This document shows positions 22,886-31,683 of a DNA stretch of 46,657 nucleotides, one piece after another. Position 1 is the first letter of the stretch. Every line of letters starts with the position of its first letter. The notes beneath the pieces are model-generated. The model was not told where the DNA came from. It did no database searches and saw nothing but the letters and a program-made list of their open reading frames with translations. The stretch spans positions 1 through 46,657 of the forward strand of contig JAEFAM010000012.1 of assembly GCA_016287565.1 (NCBI GenBank). The letters are read 5' to 3'. The DNA comes from Clostridia bacterium (GTDB taxonomy: Bacteria > Bacillota > Clostridia > UBA1212 > UBA1255). A program made the translations under genes and the position numbers.

Positions 22886-25846
22886 TTGAAAGGTTCTGTG
22901 AGAACGTTTTTGATCGTCCTGGCAGCCGCGCTGGCGCTGGGGCTTTTCGCCGCGTTCGGCGGCGCCGGAAGTAAAGTAGAAGCGGGAAGTGAACTTAAGA
23001 TGGTAAGAGCTGCGTTGGAACTGTACGTAGGAGAAACGGACAAGCTGGTATTGTCCGGCACCGGAAAGGACGACGCTTCGTTCAGCTCCTCCGACGATAA
23101 AGTCGTGACGGTGGATAAAGAAGGCGGCGTGAAAGGCATTGCCCCCGGAACGGCTGAGATCACGGCTAAATACGGCGGCTCCACCGCGGTGTGCAAGGTC
23201 TACGTGGTGGAAAAGGAATACAGTTTCGACGACGAGATCATGATCTCCGTCTTCTGGCCTCCCACGCAGGGATATATCAACGACGAGCAGTATAAATATA
23301 TGGCGGACGCGGGGATCACCTACGTGATGGGTTCCGGCGACAATCTCGGCGCGAAAGAGGTCCAGCTCCAGATGCTGGAACTGTGCTACAAATATGGCAT
23401 CAGGATGACCGTGGGAGACGGCAGGCTGGGAGGCAGCCTGCTCAACATGAGCGAGAAGAGTATCAAAAAGGTGGTGGAGGAGTACAGGAACGTGCCCGCC
23501 GCCAACGGCTATTACATGCTTGACGAACCCTACAATCCCAACGTTTTCATCAACGCCTACAGGATCCTCAAGACCGCGGATCCCAACTCGTATATGCACC
23601 TGAATTTCCTCCCTTACGGCTCCTACGGCTCCGTCGAGACGTATAAAGCCCAGATGAACGACTGGGTCAAGCTCTGCGAGCAGACGGGCTACAAGCAGGA
23701 CTACCTGATGTACGACCTCTATCCCTTCGGCCTGGAAAAAGGATCCATGAACCGCACCGGCTTCCTGACCAACCTCAACGCGGTTAGAGAAGTGGGCCTG
23801 GCCAACGACGTGAAGACCGGCACCTACATCCAGTCCGTCACCCAGAGCGTGGCGTTCCGTTCTCCCACCGAATCCGAGACGCGCTACGAGATCAATATGG
23901 CGCTGGCCTTCGGCATAAAGCAGCTTTCGTATTTCACCTGGTTCACGCCCTACAACCGCTCCGAGCCCTTCGAAGACGGTATTATCAGCTACGACGGGAT
24001 ACCTAATCCCAAATACGAATTCATCTGCCGCCTGAACAAAGAAGTAAAGATGCTGGGGACCACGCTGGTGAAATGTGACAGCCTGGAAGTATACCAGAGC
24101 GCCAACGGCCAGAACGCCATGGAAAAGATCCCGGAAGACTTTTTCGTGCAGCGCGCGGACAAATCAGACTTTACGGTGGCATATCTCAAGCATAAGGAGA
24201 CGGGCCGCAACTACTGTATGGTTGTCAACAACAACTTCTCCGCCGCCAGGACGTTCAAGATCAAATTCGACGACGAGATAAAAACGCTGGAATACATTTC
24301 AGAGAAAGACGGGAAGGTGTACGGCCAGGAGATAGGCGACGGCAACGTTGTCACGCTGGAACTGGACGCGGGTGCGGCGCGGCTGTTCATATTGCCCGAG
24401 GGGTACGATTTCAGCGCGAAGAGAGTGTGGAATCCCGCGGTCAACGAAAACATTGCCCTTCACGCCCAGATCTATTGCGACACTTCCCGGGGCTCCGACG
24501 GCTGGTATATGAGCTATCTGAACGACGGCAAGCGGTTTTCTGCAGGCGTCTCCAACGGCTGGCAGGCTGCGGACAATGCCGAGACCGCCGTTATCAAGAT
24601 CGACCTGGGACAGTCGGTGGCATTCAACCGCATCGACCTCTATCCCGCAGGCGACAGGTTCGATTACGGCGAATATATGCCTTCCGACTTCGTGATCTCC
24701 ATCTCCGAAGACGGCGAAAACTGGTATAAACTGGCCACCGCCACCGGCTTCAAGACCGAAGGCTGCGCAGTGCCCTCCATCCGTTTCGACATGGTCAGGG
24801 CCAGGTACGTCCGGGTCATCATCAGCAAGTTCAACGGCAAAAAAGTCCAGCTGGCAGAGATCGAAGTGTACAACGACGACGGAGGCGTGGGAGAACCCGG
24901 CTCTGTGGCGGATTTCGGCAGCGTGGAGAGAGGCTCCGAAGTGGTGACCTACAAGGCCGATTCCAATATTGCCAAGAACAGGAAAGTCCAGGTCTCTACT
25001 TATCCCGCAGACGGCAGCTACAAGAGCTGGGGCTGGTGGCCCGATTTCCTGGTTGACGGCAGATACGACAGGGGCTGGACGTCCAACGTTAAGATACATA
25101 TGGATTCGGCGGACTGCACCGAATATGCCATAATCGACCTTGGCGACGTATTCAACATAAGCAACATCGAAGTGACGCCCCTCGGATGCTGGCCGAAAGA
25201 TTTCGAGATAAGGCTGTCCGTTGACCAGAGTTCCTGGACCGTGGTGGATTCCCAGAAGAACAGCAAAAAGCCTTCCGATTCATACGTCGTGACGCCGGAA
25301 ACGCCCGTTTTGGGACGGTATCTGATGTTTATCGCCACAAAACTTACACGCACGGAGGCGGACGGATACATGCTCCAGCTGTCGGAGATCGGCGTAAAGG
25401 GAACACCTTATAAAGACGAAGCGGAAGCGCAGAAACTGATGGACGATTATATCGCCGCGGGAGGCAGCAGCGAAAGCGAACTTTACAAGGACGTCCGGAC
25501 AATGCTTTCCAACGAACTTGCCACCCAGTCTCAGTTGGACGCGGCAATGAAAAAGATGCTGGAGAGCGTGGGGCTGAAACTTCCTCAGAAGGAGACTTCC
25601 GCGCAGACAACTGCGGATTACAAGTTCGAGATCGAAGATAATCCTTTGTCCGGGTTCGACGACACGCCGGTACCCACGGTGGCTCCGTCGGATGTGCCTG
25701 ACCATAACGACGACACGGAATACGTATCCGGTGACAGGTCGAAAGGAGCGATCAAATCAGCAGTGATCGCGGGTATAGCCATAGCTGCCGCAGCCGGCGC
25801 AGCCGCTGCCGCGATAATAGTGGCGAAAAAGAAGAAAAAAGACTGA
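22886..25846 (+). CDS. Surface-anchored glycoside-hydrolase-like protein with two discoidin domains
   Basis: A 986-residue protein. It begins with a signal peptide (1-32), then a Big_2-type Ig domain (about 36-112, ending with PGTAEITAKYGG). A TIM-barrel-like region of about 400 residues follows, in which YYMLDEPYNPN (Glu214) and SYFTWFTPYNRSEPF look like active-site strands of a retaining glycosidase. Two F5/8 type C (discoidin) carbohydrate-binding domains come next, about 525-680 and 695-850, each with the usual NRIDLYP or NISNIEVTP and DFEIRLS strands. A final helix (IKSAVIAGIAIAAAAGAAAA) with a KKKKKD tail anchors it in the membrane. The start is TTG 22886 with GAGGTGAT upstream. I cannot place the catalytic region in a named glycosidase family. 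Confidence 0.75.
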   Translation: MKGSVRTFLIVLAAALALGLFAAFGGAGSKVEAGSELKMVRAALELYVGETDKLVLSGTGKDDASFSSSDDKVVTVDKEGGVKGIAPGTAEITAKYGGSTAVCKVYVVEKEYSFDDEIMISVFWPPTQGYINDEQYKYMADAGITYVMGSGDNLGAKEVQLQMLELCYKYGIRMTVGDGRLGGSLLNMSEKSIKKVVEEYRNVPAANGYYMLDEPYNPNVFINAYRILKTADPNSYMHLNFLPYGSYGSVETYKAQMNDWVKLCEQTGYKQDYLMYDLYPFGLEKGSMNRTGFLTNLNAVREVGLANDVKTGTYIQSVTQSVAFRSPTESETRYEINMALAFGIKQLSYFTWFTPYNRSEPFEDGIISYDGIPNPKYEFICRLNKEVKMLGTTLVKCDSLEVYQSANGQNAMEKIPEDFFVQRADKSDFTVAYLKHKETGRNYCMVVNNNFSAARTFKIKFDDEIKTLEYISEKDGKVYGQEIGDGNVVTLELDAGAARLFILPEGYDFSAKRVWNPAVNENIALHAQIYCDTSRGSDGWYMSYLNDGKRFSAGVSNGWQAADNAETAVIKIDLGQSVAFNRIDLYPAGDRFDYGEYMPSDFVISISEDGENWYKLATATGFKTEGCAVPSIRFDMVRARYVRVIISKFNGKKVQLAEIEVYNDDGGVGEPGSVADFGSVERGSEVVTYKADSNIAKNRKVQVSTYPADGSYKSWGWWPDFLVDGRYDRGWTSNVKIHMDSADCTEYAIIDLGDVFNISNIEVTPLGCWPKDFEIRLSVDQSSWTVVDSQKNSKKPSDSYVVTPETPVLGRYLMFIATKLTRTEADGYMLQLSEIGVKGTPYKDEAEAQKLMDDYIAAGGSSESELYKDVRTMLSNELATQSQLDAAMKKMLESVGLKLPQKETSAQTTADYKFEIEDNPLSGFDDTPVPTVAPSDVPDHNDDTEYVSGDRSKGAIKSAVIAGIAIAAAAGAAAAAIIVAKKKKKD

Positions 25847-25859
25847 ACGGAGAAAAAAT

Positions 25860-27890
25860 ATGGGCAAGATAATCGTACTTGACGAACTTACCGCTTCGCA
25901 GATAGCGGCGGGAGAGGTCATAGAGAGACCGGCTTCGGTGGTTAAAGAAACGGTAGAGAACTCCATTGACGCGGGGGCGACTTCCGTGGTGGTGGAGATC
26001 AGGAACGGCGGCATTAAATATATCCGGGTGACGGACAACGGCTCCGGCTTTGACCCGGACGACGCCGTTATCGCTTTCGACAAGCACGCCACCAGCAAGA
26101 TCCACTCCGGCGACGATCTTGCCACCGTTTCTACGCTGGGGTTCAGGGGAGAGGCGCTGGCCTCCATTGCCTCGGTAGCGGACGTGGAACTGTTGTCCCG
26201 GACCGAAAAGGAAGACCAGGGTGTGTACGTCAGGATCAGGGGAGGAGATCTGCTGGAATGCTCCCGCAGAGGCAGCCCCAAAGGAACCGTGCTCACTGTA
26301 AAAGACCTGTTCTTCAACGTGCCGGCCAGGTATAAATTCCTGAAAAAAGACCAGACCGAGGCAGGATACGTGGCGGAAACGCTGGAGAAGCTTGCCCTGG
26401 CGAATCCGGACGTGGCGTTCAGGCTCATCTCCAACGGCCAGGAGATCTTGAGGACTCCCGGAAGCGGCCTGGAAGCGGCGCTGTACAGCATTTTCGGCAA
26501 GGAAGGATCCAAGGACCTTCTTAAGGTTTATTACACGGACGGGGAGAATACGGTCACCGGCTTTACCGGCGTCAGAGGCAATATTTTCGGCACCCGCGCC
26601 CGTCAATACTTTTTCGTCAACGGCCGTGCTGTGAAGAGCCGCGTGATCTCTTCCGCCGTGGACGAGGCGTACAAAACGGTGACGATGAAGCACCAGTTCC
26701 CTATGTGCGTACTGTCCGTCAACGTGCCCGTATCGAAGCTGGACGTCAACGTTCATCCCGCCAAGACTGAGGTGCGTTTCGCATCTGAGCGATCCGTTTT
26801 CAGCACCGTCTATTCGGCCCTTTCCAACGCGCTGCTTTCCGAAAACAGGACCGCTCAGGAACCGGCAAAAGCTCCGGCGCAGAATCTTCCTCCGAGAAGT
26901 TACGATTTTCCATCCGGCGGTGTTTCAACTGTGGAAAAACCTGTGGAAAACTCCAGAAATATGTGGAAATCCCCGGCTGAAAAGGCGGAAAATCAGGTTT
27001 TGACCCTCGATCTTGCCTCTGAAAATCCGCCCCGGCCTGCTCTGCAGCCCGAAAACCGGACCGCTTTTGAACAAACGAAAAAAACGGATATGCCTGCGGT
27101 GGCGGAGGAGAAGACCGCGCCTTTCCTGGGGCCCGAAAAGGCGGAGCAGGGAACGCCTGAGACCAAGCCTTCCGAGCATGAAATGACGAAGCCGGTTGCG
27201 GCGGATCCGTTCGTCGCGCAGAGTATCGCAGACGCGCATGTGACTACGTCAACTCCTGTTGAGCCTTCGGAGCAGATCGGCGGCACCTATAACGAAAAAG
27301 ACGTTTTTCTCAACAGCAGGATAATCGGCCAATACCTGAAGACGTACATATTGCTGGAGTACGACGGGGAGCTCGTCATAATTGACCAGCACGCCGCCCA
27401 CGAACGGATCAAATACGAATCTATATGCGAAGCACTTGACAGGGCAGACGCGAAATTGCCCGTGAGCCCGCTGCTGATACCTGTCACCGTGCGCATGAGC
27501 GCCGCCGAAAAGCTCTGGCTGGACGGCAATATCGACGCCTTTACCTCTATAGGCTTCGAGATAGACGATTTCGGGCCGGACACGGTGGCCGTCAGGGCGA
27601 TCCCTTCCTCCCTGTCCGAGGCAGATCCCGAAGACCTGCTGCTCAGCGGCATCCGGGCGGCAATGTCTTCCAAAGGCAGCCCGAAAGACGTGTTCAGGAC
27701 CGAGGCCGTCGACACCATGGCATGCAAAGCGGCGGTCAAGGCCAACCAGGCGCTTTCGACGCAGGAGATCAAAGGGCTGCTGGCATCTTTAGCGACGCTG
27801 AAGAATTCCGCCACCTGTCCCCACGGCAGGCCCATCGTGGTAAGGATCACAAGCCACGAACTTGAAAAGAGGTTCCGCAGATGCCTTTGA
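25860..27890 (+). CDS. mutL: DNA mismatch repair endonuclease MutL
   Basis: MutL links MutS mismatch recognition to strand incision. The GHKL ATPase domain (1-330) has IAAGEVIERPASVVKE, DNGSGF, KHATSKI and TLGFRGEALASI. A variable Pro/Glu/Thr-rich linker spans about 330-470. The C-terminal domain carries the endonuclease motif DQHAAHERIKYE (from residue 509) and CPHGRP near the end, so this is a nicking MutL like that of Bacillus rather than E. coli. The length of 676 is normal. GGAGA precedes ATG 25860. miaA follows with a 10-bp overlap, the common mutL-miaA order; mutS is not in the window. Confidence 0.96.
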   Translation: MGKIIVLDELTASQIAAGEVIERPASVVKETVENSIDAGATSVVVEIRNGGIKYIRVTDNGSGFDPDDAVIAFDKHATSKIHSGDDLATVSTLGFRGEALASIASVADVELLSRTEKEDQGVYVRIRGGDLLECSRRGSPKGTVLTVKDLFFNVPARYKFLKKDQTEAGYVAETLEKLALANPDVAFRLISNGQEILRTPGSGLEAALYSIFGKEGSKDLLKVYYTDGENTVTGFTGVRGNIFGTRARQYFFVNGRAVKSRVISSAVDEAYKTVTMKHQFPMCVLSVNVPVSKLDVNVHPAKTEVRFASERSVFSTVYSALSNALLSENRTAQEPAKAPAQNLPPRSYDFPSGGVSTVEKPVENSRNMWKSPAEKAENQVLTLDLASENPPRPALQPENRTAFEQTKKTDMPAVAEEKTAPFLGPEKAEQGTPETKPSEHEMTKPVAADPFVAQSIADAHVTTSTPVEPSEQIGGTYNEKDVFLNSRIIGQYLKTYILLEYDGELVIIDQHAAHERIKYESICEALDRADAKLPVSPLLIPVTVRMSAAEKLWLDGNIDAFTSIGFEIDDFGPDTVAVRAIPSSLSEADPEDLLLSGIRAAMSSKGSPKDVFRTEAVDTMACKAAVKANQALSTQEIKGLLASLATLKNSATCPHGRPIVVRITSHELEKRFRRCL

Positions 27891-28828
27891 CCCACGCCGC
27901 TCCAACTGAAGAACGCGCGTTGCCGGAAGTGGTCTGCATCGTCGGTCCCACTGCCTCCGGCAAGACTTCTCTCGGGGTCGAGCTGGCAGAGAAACTGGGC
28001 GGAGAAGTGATATCCGCCGATTCCATGCAGATATATAAGCATATGGACGTCGGCACCGCCAAACCCACCGCCGAAGAGACCAGGGGGATACCACATCACT
28101 TAATAGATCTTCTTGAACCTTCCGAAGAATACAGCGTAGTGCAGTACGCCGAAGACGCAAAAAAGTGGATCACCGATATCTCCTCCCGAAGCAAAATTCC
28201 CGTGATCGTGGGAGGCACCGGTCAATACGTCAGCGCCCTTGTCAACAACATCTCTTTCGACGAGACGGAGTCGGATCCTGAACTGACCGCGCAGCTCACA
28301 AATATCGCGAAGGAGCGGGGCAATCATTTTCTTCATTCCATGCTGGCGGAGGAGGATCCGGAAGCCGCGGCCCAGATCCACGAAAACAATTTAAAGCGCG
28401 TTGTGAGGGCTTTAGAGATGAAGCGGCTCACGGGGTTAACTTTATCCGCCCGGAACGAGAGATCGCGTTTAAGGCCCGTTTTCGCGCGTTACAGGGTATA
28501 CGGAATAAGTGTCGACCGGAAAGAACTGTACGAACGCATCGACCGCAGGGTGGACGCCATGATCTCGGCGGGTCTTGAGGACGAGGTGAGGAGAGTTTTC
28601 TCCATGGATCCCGGCAGGACCGCATACCAGGCAATAGGCTACAAGGAGTTCCGGCCGTATTTCAACGGCAGCGCCTCTTTAGAGGAAACGACGGAGCTGA
28701 TAAAGAAGAACACCCGCAATTACGCCAAGCGCCAGCTCACCTGGTTCAGAAGGGAACCGTGGGTGGAATGGGACTCCCTCGAAGGGCTGAGATCTAAGTT
28801 CGGCTTGCAAACTGCGGCGCCGAAATGA
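27881..28828 (+). CDS. miaA: tRNA dimethylallyltransferase MiaA
   Basis: MiaA adds a dimethylallyl group to N6 of A37 in tRNAs that read codons starting with U. This includes tRNA-Ser(UGA) of the kind encoded at 46478. Motifs present are the P-loop GPTASGKTS, DSMQIYKHMDVGTAKP, GGTGQYVSALV, the YQAIGYKEF helix and RNYAKRQLTWFR. The length of 315 residues is typical. ATG 27881 lies inside the last codons of mutL with an AGAGG site, so translation is coupled to mutL. A long inverted repeat that may terminate transcription follows the stop codon. Confidence 0.95.
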   Translation: MPLTHAAPTEERALPEVVCIVGPTASGKTSLGVELAEKLGGEVISADSMQIYKHMDVGTAKPTAEETRGIPHHLIDLLEPSEEYSVVQYAEDAKKWITDISSRSKIPVIVGGTGQYVSALVNNISFDETESDPELTAQLTNIAKERGNHFLHSMLAEEDPEAAAQIHENNLKRVVRALEMKRLTGLTLSARNERSRLRPVFARYRVYGISVDRKELYERIDRRVDAMISAGLEDEVRRVFSMDPGRTAYQAIGYKEFRPYFNGSASLEETTELIKKNTRNYAKRQLTWFRREPWVEWDSLEGLRSKFGLQTAAPK

Positions 28829-28843
28829 GGGCGCTTCGCTAAT

Positions 28844-28896
28844 AAAGAAACGATGCCGCCTTACTTCATTGCTGAGTAAAGCGACATCATTTCTTT
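28844..28896. terminator. Long inverted repeat, likely bidirectional terminator of miaA and htrA
   Basis: The 22-nt arm at 28844-28865 pairs with 28875-28896 around a 9-nt loop. The only three imperfections are C/T differences, which become G-U wobbles in RNA. It lies between convergent miaA and htrA. T-rich sequence follows on both strands (TTTCTTTG on plus, TTTCTTTATT on minus), so it could stop transcription from both sides. Confidence 0.6.
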
Positions 28897-28948
28897 GTAG
28901 TAAGGGAATCTATGAAAAAGTGTTTTTGTCTGATCTGTCACCGCTGCC

Positions 28949-28996
28949 GTCCCTGCGGGACTAATGATGACGCTGCGCTAATGACGCCGCTGCGGC
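28949..28996 (-). repeat. Small hairpin cluster with TCATCATTA-like linkers
   Basis: Read on the minus strand, GTCCC-GCA-GGGAC (28961-28949) and GCCG-CAG-CGGC (28996-28986) flank a weaker GC-GCA-GC motif, separated by TCATCATTA and TCATTAG linkers. The first hairpin has the same C-GCA-G loop as the big array at 3119-3685, but the linkers differ. It sits at the 3' end of htrA, between convergent genes. Confidence 0.4.
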
Positions 28997-28999
28997 ACG

Positions 29000-30604
29000 T
29001 CACCCCAGCGTAACTTCTACGTCGTAATATTCGCCGGTCCATCTGCCGAACCTGGAGCTGGTCAACCGGTAGATCCGGATCGTGACTTTGTCCCCGGCGC
29101 TGCACTGATTTTTCAGCGCGACCAGTTCCTCCGCAGTCGTAACTTCCGTGCCGTTAAAGGAAACTATGATGTCTTCCTCCTCGATCCCTGCTTTTTCAGC
29201 GGGGCTGCCTGCGGCAACCGATTTTACCAGCAGACCTCCGGGGTAGCCCAGGCGCTGGAGGTATTCGGCGCTGTACTGGGTGTTCAGCTCGATGCCCAGG
29301 TAAGCCATCTTGGTGTTGCCGTTCTTGATGATGTCAGTGCAGATGTCCACTACGTCGTTGACGGGTATCGCGAAGCCCATGCCCTCGAAACCTTCCACGG
29401 AGATCTTGACGCTGTTGATGCCGATGAGCTTGCCGTTGATATCCGTAAGAGCGCCTCCGGAGTTTCCGGGATTGATGGCGGCGTCGGTCTGGATGAGCTT
29501 AAGGGACTTGTAGGAAGATTCCACCTGGATGGAACGGTTGAGGCCGCTGATGATGCCCTGGCTCACGGAACCCATAAACTGGAGGCCGCCGGGATTGCCG
29601 ATGGCAATGGCAGTGTCGCCTACGGAAACGGCGTCGGAATCGCCTATCTCGATGGCCGTAAGCCCCGTCTTGTCGATCTTGATCACCGCCAGGTCGGAGG
29701 CCTGGTCGTAACCGATCACAGTGGCTTTGATGGGCGTCTCGGGATCGGAGTAGAGATATACGCTTATGGAGGCGTTGGGGTTGGGTTCTCCGGTGGTGGT
29801 CACCGCGTTGCTGACAACGTGGAAGTTGGTTATGATATATCCGTCTGCAGTGAATATGACTCCCGATCCTTCTCCCGCGGAAACGCTGGTGCCGTACCAG
29901 GAAGAGGTGGAAGTGACCTCGGTCCTGATGCCTACTATGGAGGGCAATACTTTTTTAGCTACCGCCGTGGCAGGGGAGGTCACGGTGCTGTCAACGGTGA
30001 TGTTGACCTGCTGCCCGTCGCCGGATGTTTCGGACAACGACGTGGTCTTGCCGCTGGATCCTGCCGTGGCTTCCGTGTTGTTGAGCACCGTGCCGGAGGA
30101 TCCGTTGTTTTTGTTTACCAGCCTGTATCCCATCAGGCAGACGGCGGCGCCCAGAACGCTGCAGATGATGCAGACCAGTATGAGCGTAGGTACCTTCATG
30201 CGGAAACCGGACTCTTTCGACTTGCCGCTGTCAGCGGAAGATGAGGAAGCTGCGGAAGCGGTGGAAACGGAGGACGCGGCGCCGGTTCTGGTGATGTCCT
30301 GGGCCGGATACCGGTACCTGTCTCCGCCGCCCGTATATGTGTCTGTGTGGTTGTATCTGGTTTCGGTGACGACGTAGGTGCCGGGAATGACGCTTTGCGC
30401 AGGAGCTCCTTCCGCAGGCCTCTCAGCAGCGGGTCCGGCAGCGGCTTCCGCAGCAGATCCCTGAGCAGATTCCGTTGGAGGCATGTACTGCCTGTAATTC
30501 TCTTCGTTAATGCTGTCAATGCCGTTGACGACGCCGTTCCCGTTATCGCCGCCGATTATATTTCCGGTATAGTTCATATCGCCGGTATCGTTGTTAGTAT
30601 CCAT
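29000..30604 (-). CDS. htrA: HtrA/DegP-family membrane serine protease with PDZ domain
   Basis: This 534-residue protein is an envelope quality-control protease. An unusually long, Ser/Ala/Asn-rich cytoplasmic N-terminus (1-136) is followed by one membrane helix (139-160) and an extracytoplasmic trypsin-like domain. The catalytic triad is His262 (TNFHVV), Asp304 (SDLAVIKI) and Ser382 (GNSGGAL). One PDZ domain occupies about 430-525. The ATG at 30604 has AAAGGAGA upstream. A TATAAT box on the minus strand (30691-30686) could be its -10. It diverges from the SSB-like gene, and a one-unit copy of the mini-hairpin repeat lies between their promoters. Confidence 0.92.
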   Translation of the reverse strand: MDTNNDTGDMNYTGNIIGGDNGNGVVNGIDSINEENYRQYMPPTESAQGSAAEAAAGPAAERPAEGAPAQSVIPGTYVVTETRYNHTDTYTGGGDRYRYPAQDITRTGAASSVSTASAASSSSADSGKSKESGFRMKVPTLILVCIICSVLGAAVCLMGYRLVNKNNGSSGTVLNNTEATAGSSGKTTSLSETSGDGQQVNITVDSTVTSPATAVAKKVLPSIVGIRTEVTSTSSWYGTSVSAGEGSGVIFTADGYIITNFHVVSNAVTTTGEPNPNASISVYLYSDPETPIKATVIGYDQASDLAVIKIDKTGLTAIEIGDSDAVSVGDTAIAIGNPGGLQFMGSVSQGIISGLNRSIQVESSYKSLKLIQTDAAINPGNSGGALTDINGKLIGINSVKISVEGFEGMGFAIPVNDVVDICTDIIKNGNTKMAYLGIELNTQYSAEYLQRLGYPGGLLVKSVAAGSPAEKAGIEEEDIIVSFNGTEVTTAEELVALKNQCSAGDKVTIRIYRLTSSRFGRWTGEYYDVEVTLG

Positions 30605-30760
30605 AATGACAGTCTCCTTTTATTGTGGTCAATGTAATGTTTATTTTGATTCGAAGCGGCCCGGTTTCCTCCCGGCCACGATCGTATTATAAAAGGACTT
30701 TGTGACAAATTTCGGGCAATAACTGGCAATAATTTTGGAGTTTTGCAGTTAAAAGCGGGG

Positions 30761-30789
30761 AATATCACTCCGCAAAGCGGAATATCACC
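30761..30789 (+). repeat. Solitary copy of the mini-hairpin/linker repeat
   Basis: AATATCACT (30761-30769), the hairpin CCGC-AAA-GCGG (30770-30780) and AATATCACC (30781-30789) reproduce one unit and its two linkers from the array at 3119-3685. The loop AAA breaks the GNA rule. The copy is 22 bp upstream of the promoter of the SSB-like gene. Confidence 0.8.
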
Positions 30790-30811
30790 GGCGCCGCTCC
30801 GATTTCCAAAC

Positions 30812-30841
30812 TTGAAAACGTGCCTTTTATTGTAGTATAAT
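30812..30841 (+). promoter_or_regulatory. Predicted promoter of the SSB-like gene
   Basis: TTGAAA (30812-30817), 18-nt spacer, TATAAT (30836-30841). The leader to ATG 30903 would be about 55 nt, with AAGGGAG ahead of the start. Confidence 0.7.
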
Positions 30842-30902
30842 ATAAAATGCTGTTTTCTGCACAGGTTTCCTGAGCGGGAAAATACCGAAGGGAGTATAAT
30901 AT

Positions 30903-31604
30903 ATGACCGGCAACCAAAGTGAAAATAATATCGCGAAATTGACCGGCTGTATAGACAGTATACCGGTGTTCAGCCACGAGGTGTACGGAGAAGGATTCTA
31001 CGTATTCATTGTCCGCACCCGCAGGCTCAGCAACAGTTCTGACCTGATACCGGTGACCGTCTCAGACCGCCTCGTTGATATTAAAGAATTACAAAAGGGA
31101 CGTTTCGTAAGCCTTGAAGGGCAGTTCCGCTCCTACAATTCAGTGCTGGGAGAAGGACAGGTCAAACTCACGCTTACGCTCTTTGTACAAGATATAACTT
31201 TCCCCGTATCCATACCCGAGACCGACGTTGACACCGTTGAGATGAACGGTTTCATATGCAAGCCTCCGGTCTACCGCACCACGCCGTTCAACCGTGAAAT
31301 ATCCGATTTTCTGCTGGCCGTGAACAGGTCTTACAATAAATCCGACTATCTGCCCTGCATCTGCTGGGGCAGGAACGCCCGCTTCTGCGGGAAGCGCAAG
31401 GTGGGAGATCACGTTAAGGTGATAGGCAGGATGCAGAGCAGAGCGTACCAGAAAAAGATGCCTGACGGGACCATATCCGAACGCACGGCTTACGAAGTTT
31501 CCGTTTCCAAGATCGAGCTGATCGAGGACAAGAACGAAACTGAGCAGAGCGTGTCGGACAATCTCGCCCAGGAAGCCGCAAGAGCGGTCTCCGGCGTCAA
31601 CTGA
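30903..31604 (+). CDS. SSB-like protein with two OB-fold domains
   Basis: The protein has 233 residues and resembles two tandem single-stranded-DNA-binding (OB-fold) modules. The first spans about 10-95 (AKLTGCIDSIPVFSHEV, LIPVTVSDRL). The second spans about 108-210 and is the clearer one: NGFICKPPVYRTTPFNREI, SDYLPCICWGRNARFC, GDHVKVIGRMQSR and AYEVSVSKIEL follow the SSB strand order. The short C-terminal tail lacks the acidic DDDIPF tip of housekeeping SSB, so it is likely a paralogue with a special role. AAGGGAG precedes ATG 30903. It is followed 79 bp later by popT. Confidence 0.78.
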   Translation: MTGNQSENNIAKLTGCIDSIPVFSHEVYGEGFYVFIVRTRRLSNSSDLIPVTVSDRLVDIKELQKGRFVSLEGQFRSYNSVLGEGQVKLTLTLFVQDITFPVSIPETDVDTVEMNGFICKPPVYRTTPFNREISDFLLAVNRSYNKSDYLPCICWGRNARFCGKRKVGDHVKVIGRMQSRAYQKKMPDGTISERTAYEVSVSKIELIEDKNETEQSVSDNLAQEAARAVSGVN

Positions 31605-31664
31605 TCACTCCCGCAGGACCGTTTGTTTATCTTTCAATTCTTGATCCACAACGCTCGGCGCTCG

Positions 31665-31683
31665 ACACGAAAGGCGTGTTTTT
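31665..31683 (+). other. Hairpin with T-run directly before popT start
   Basis: ACACG (31665-31669) and CGTGT (31675-31679) form a 5-bp stem with an AAAGG loop, followed by five Ts that run into ATG 31684. It could be a weak terminator of the SSB-like gene. Alternatively it could hide or present the GAAAGG ribosome binding site in its loop. Confidence 0.4.
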
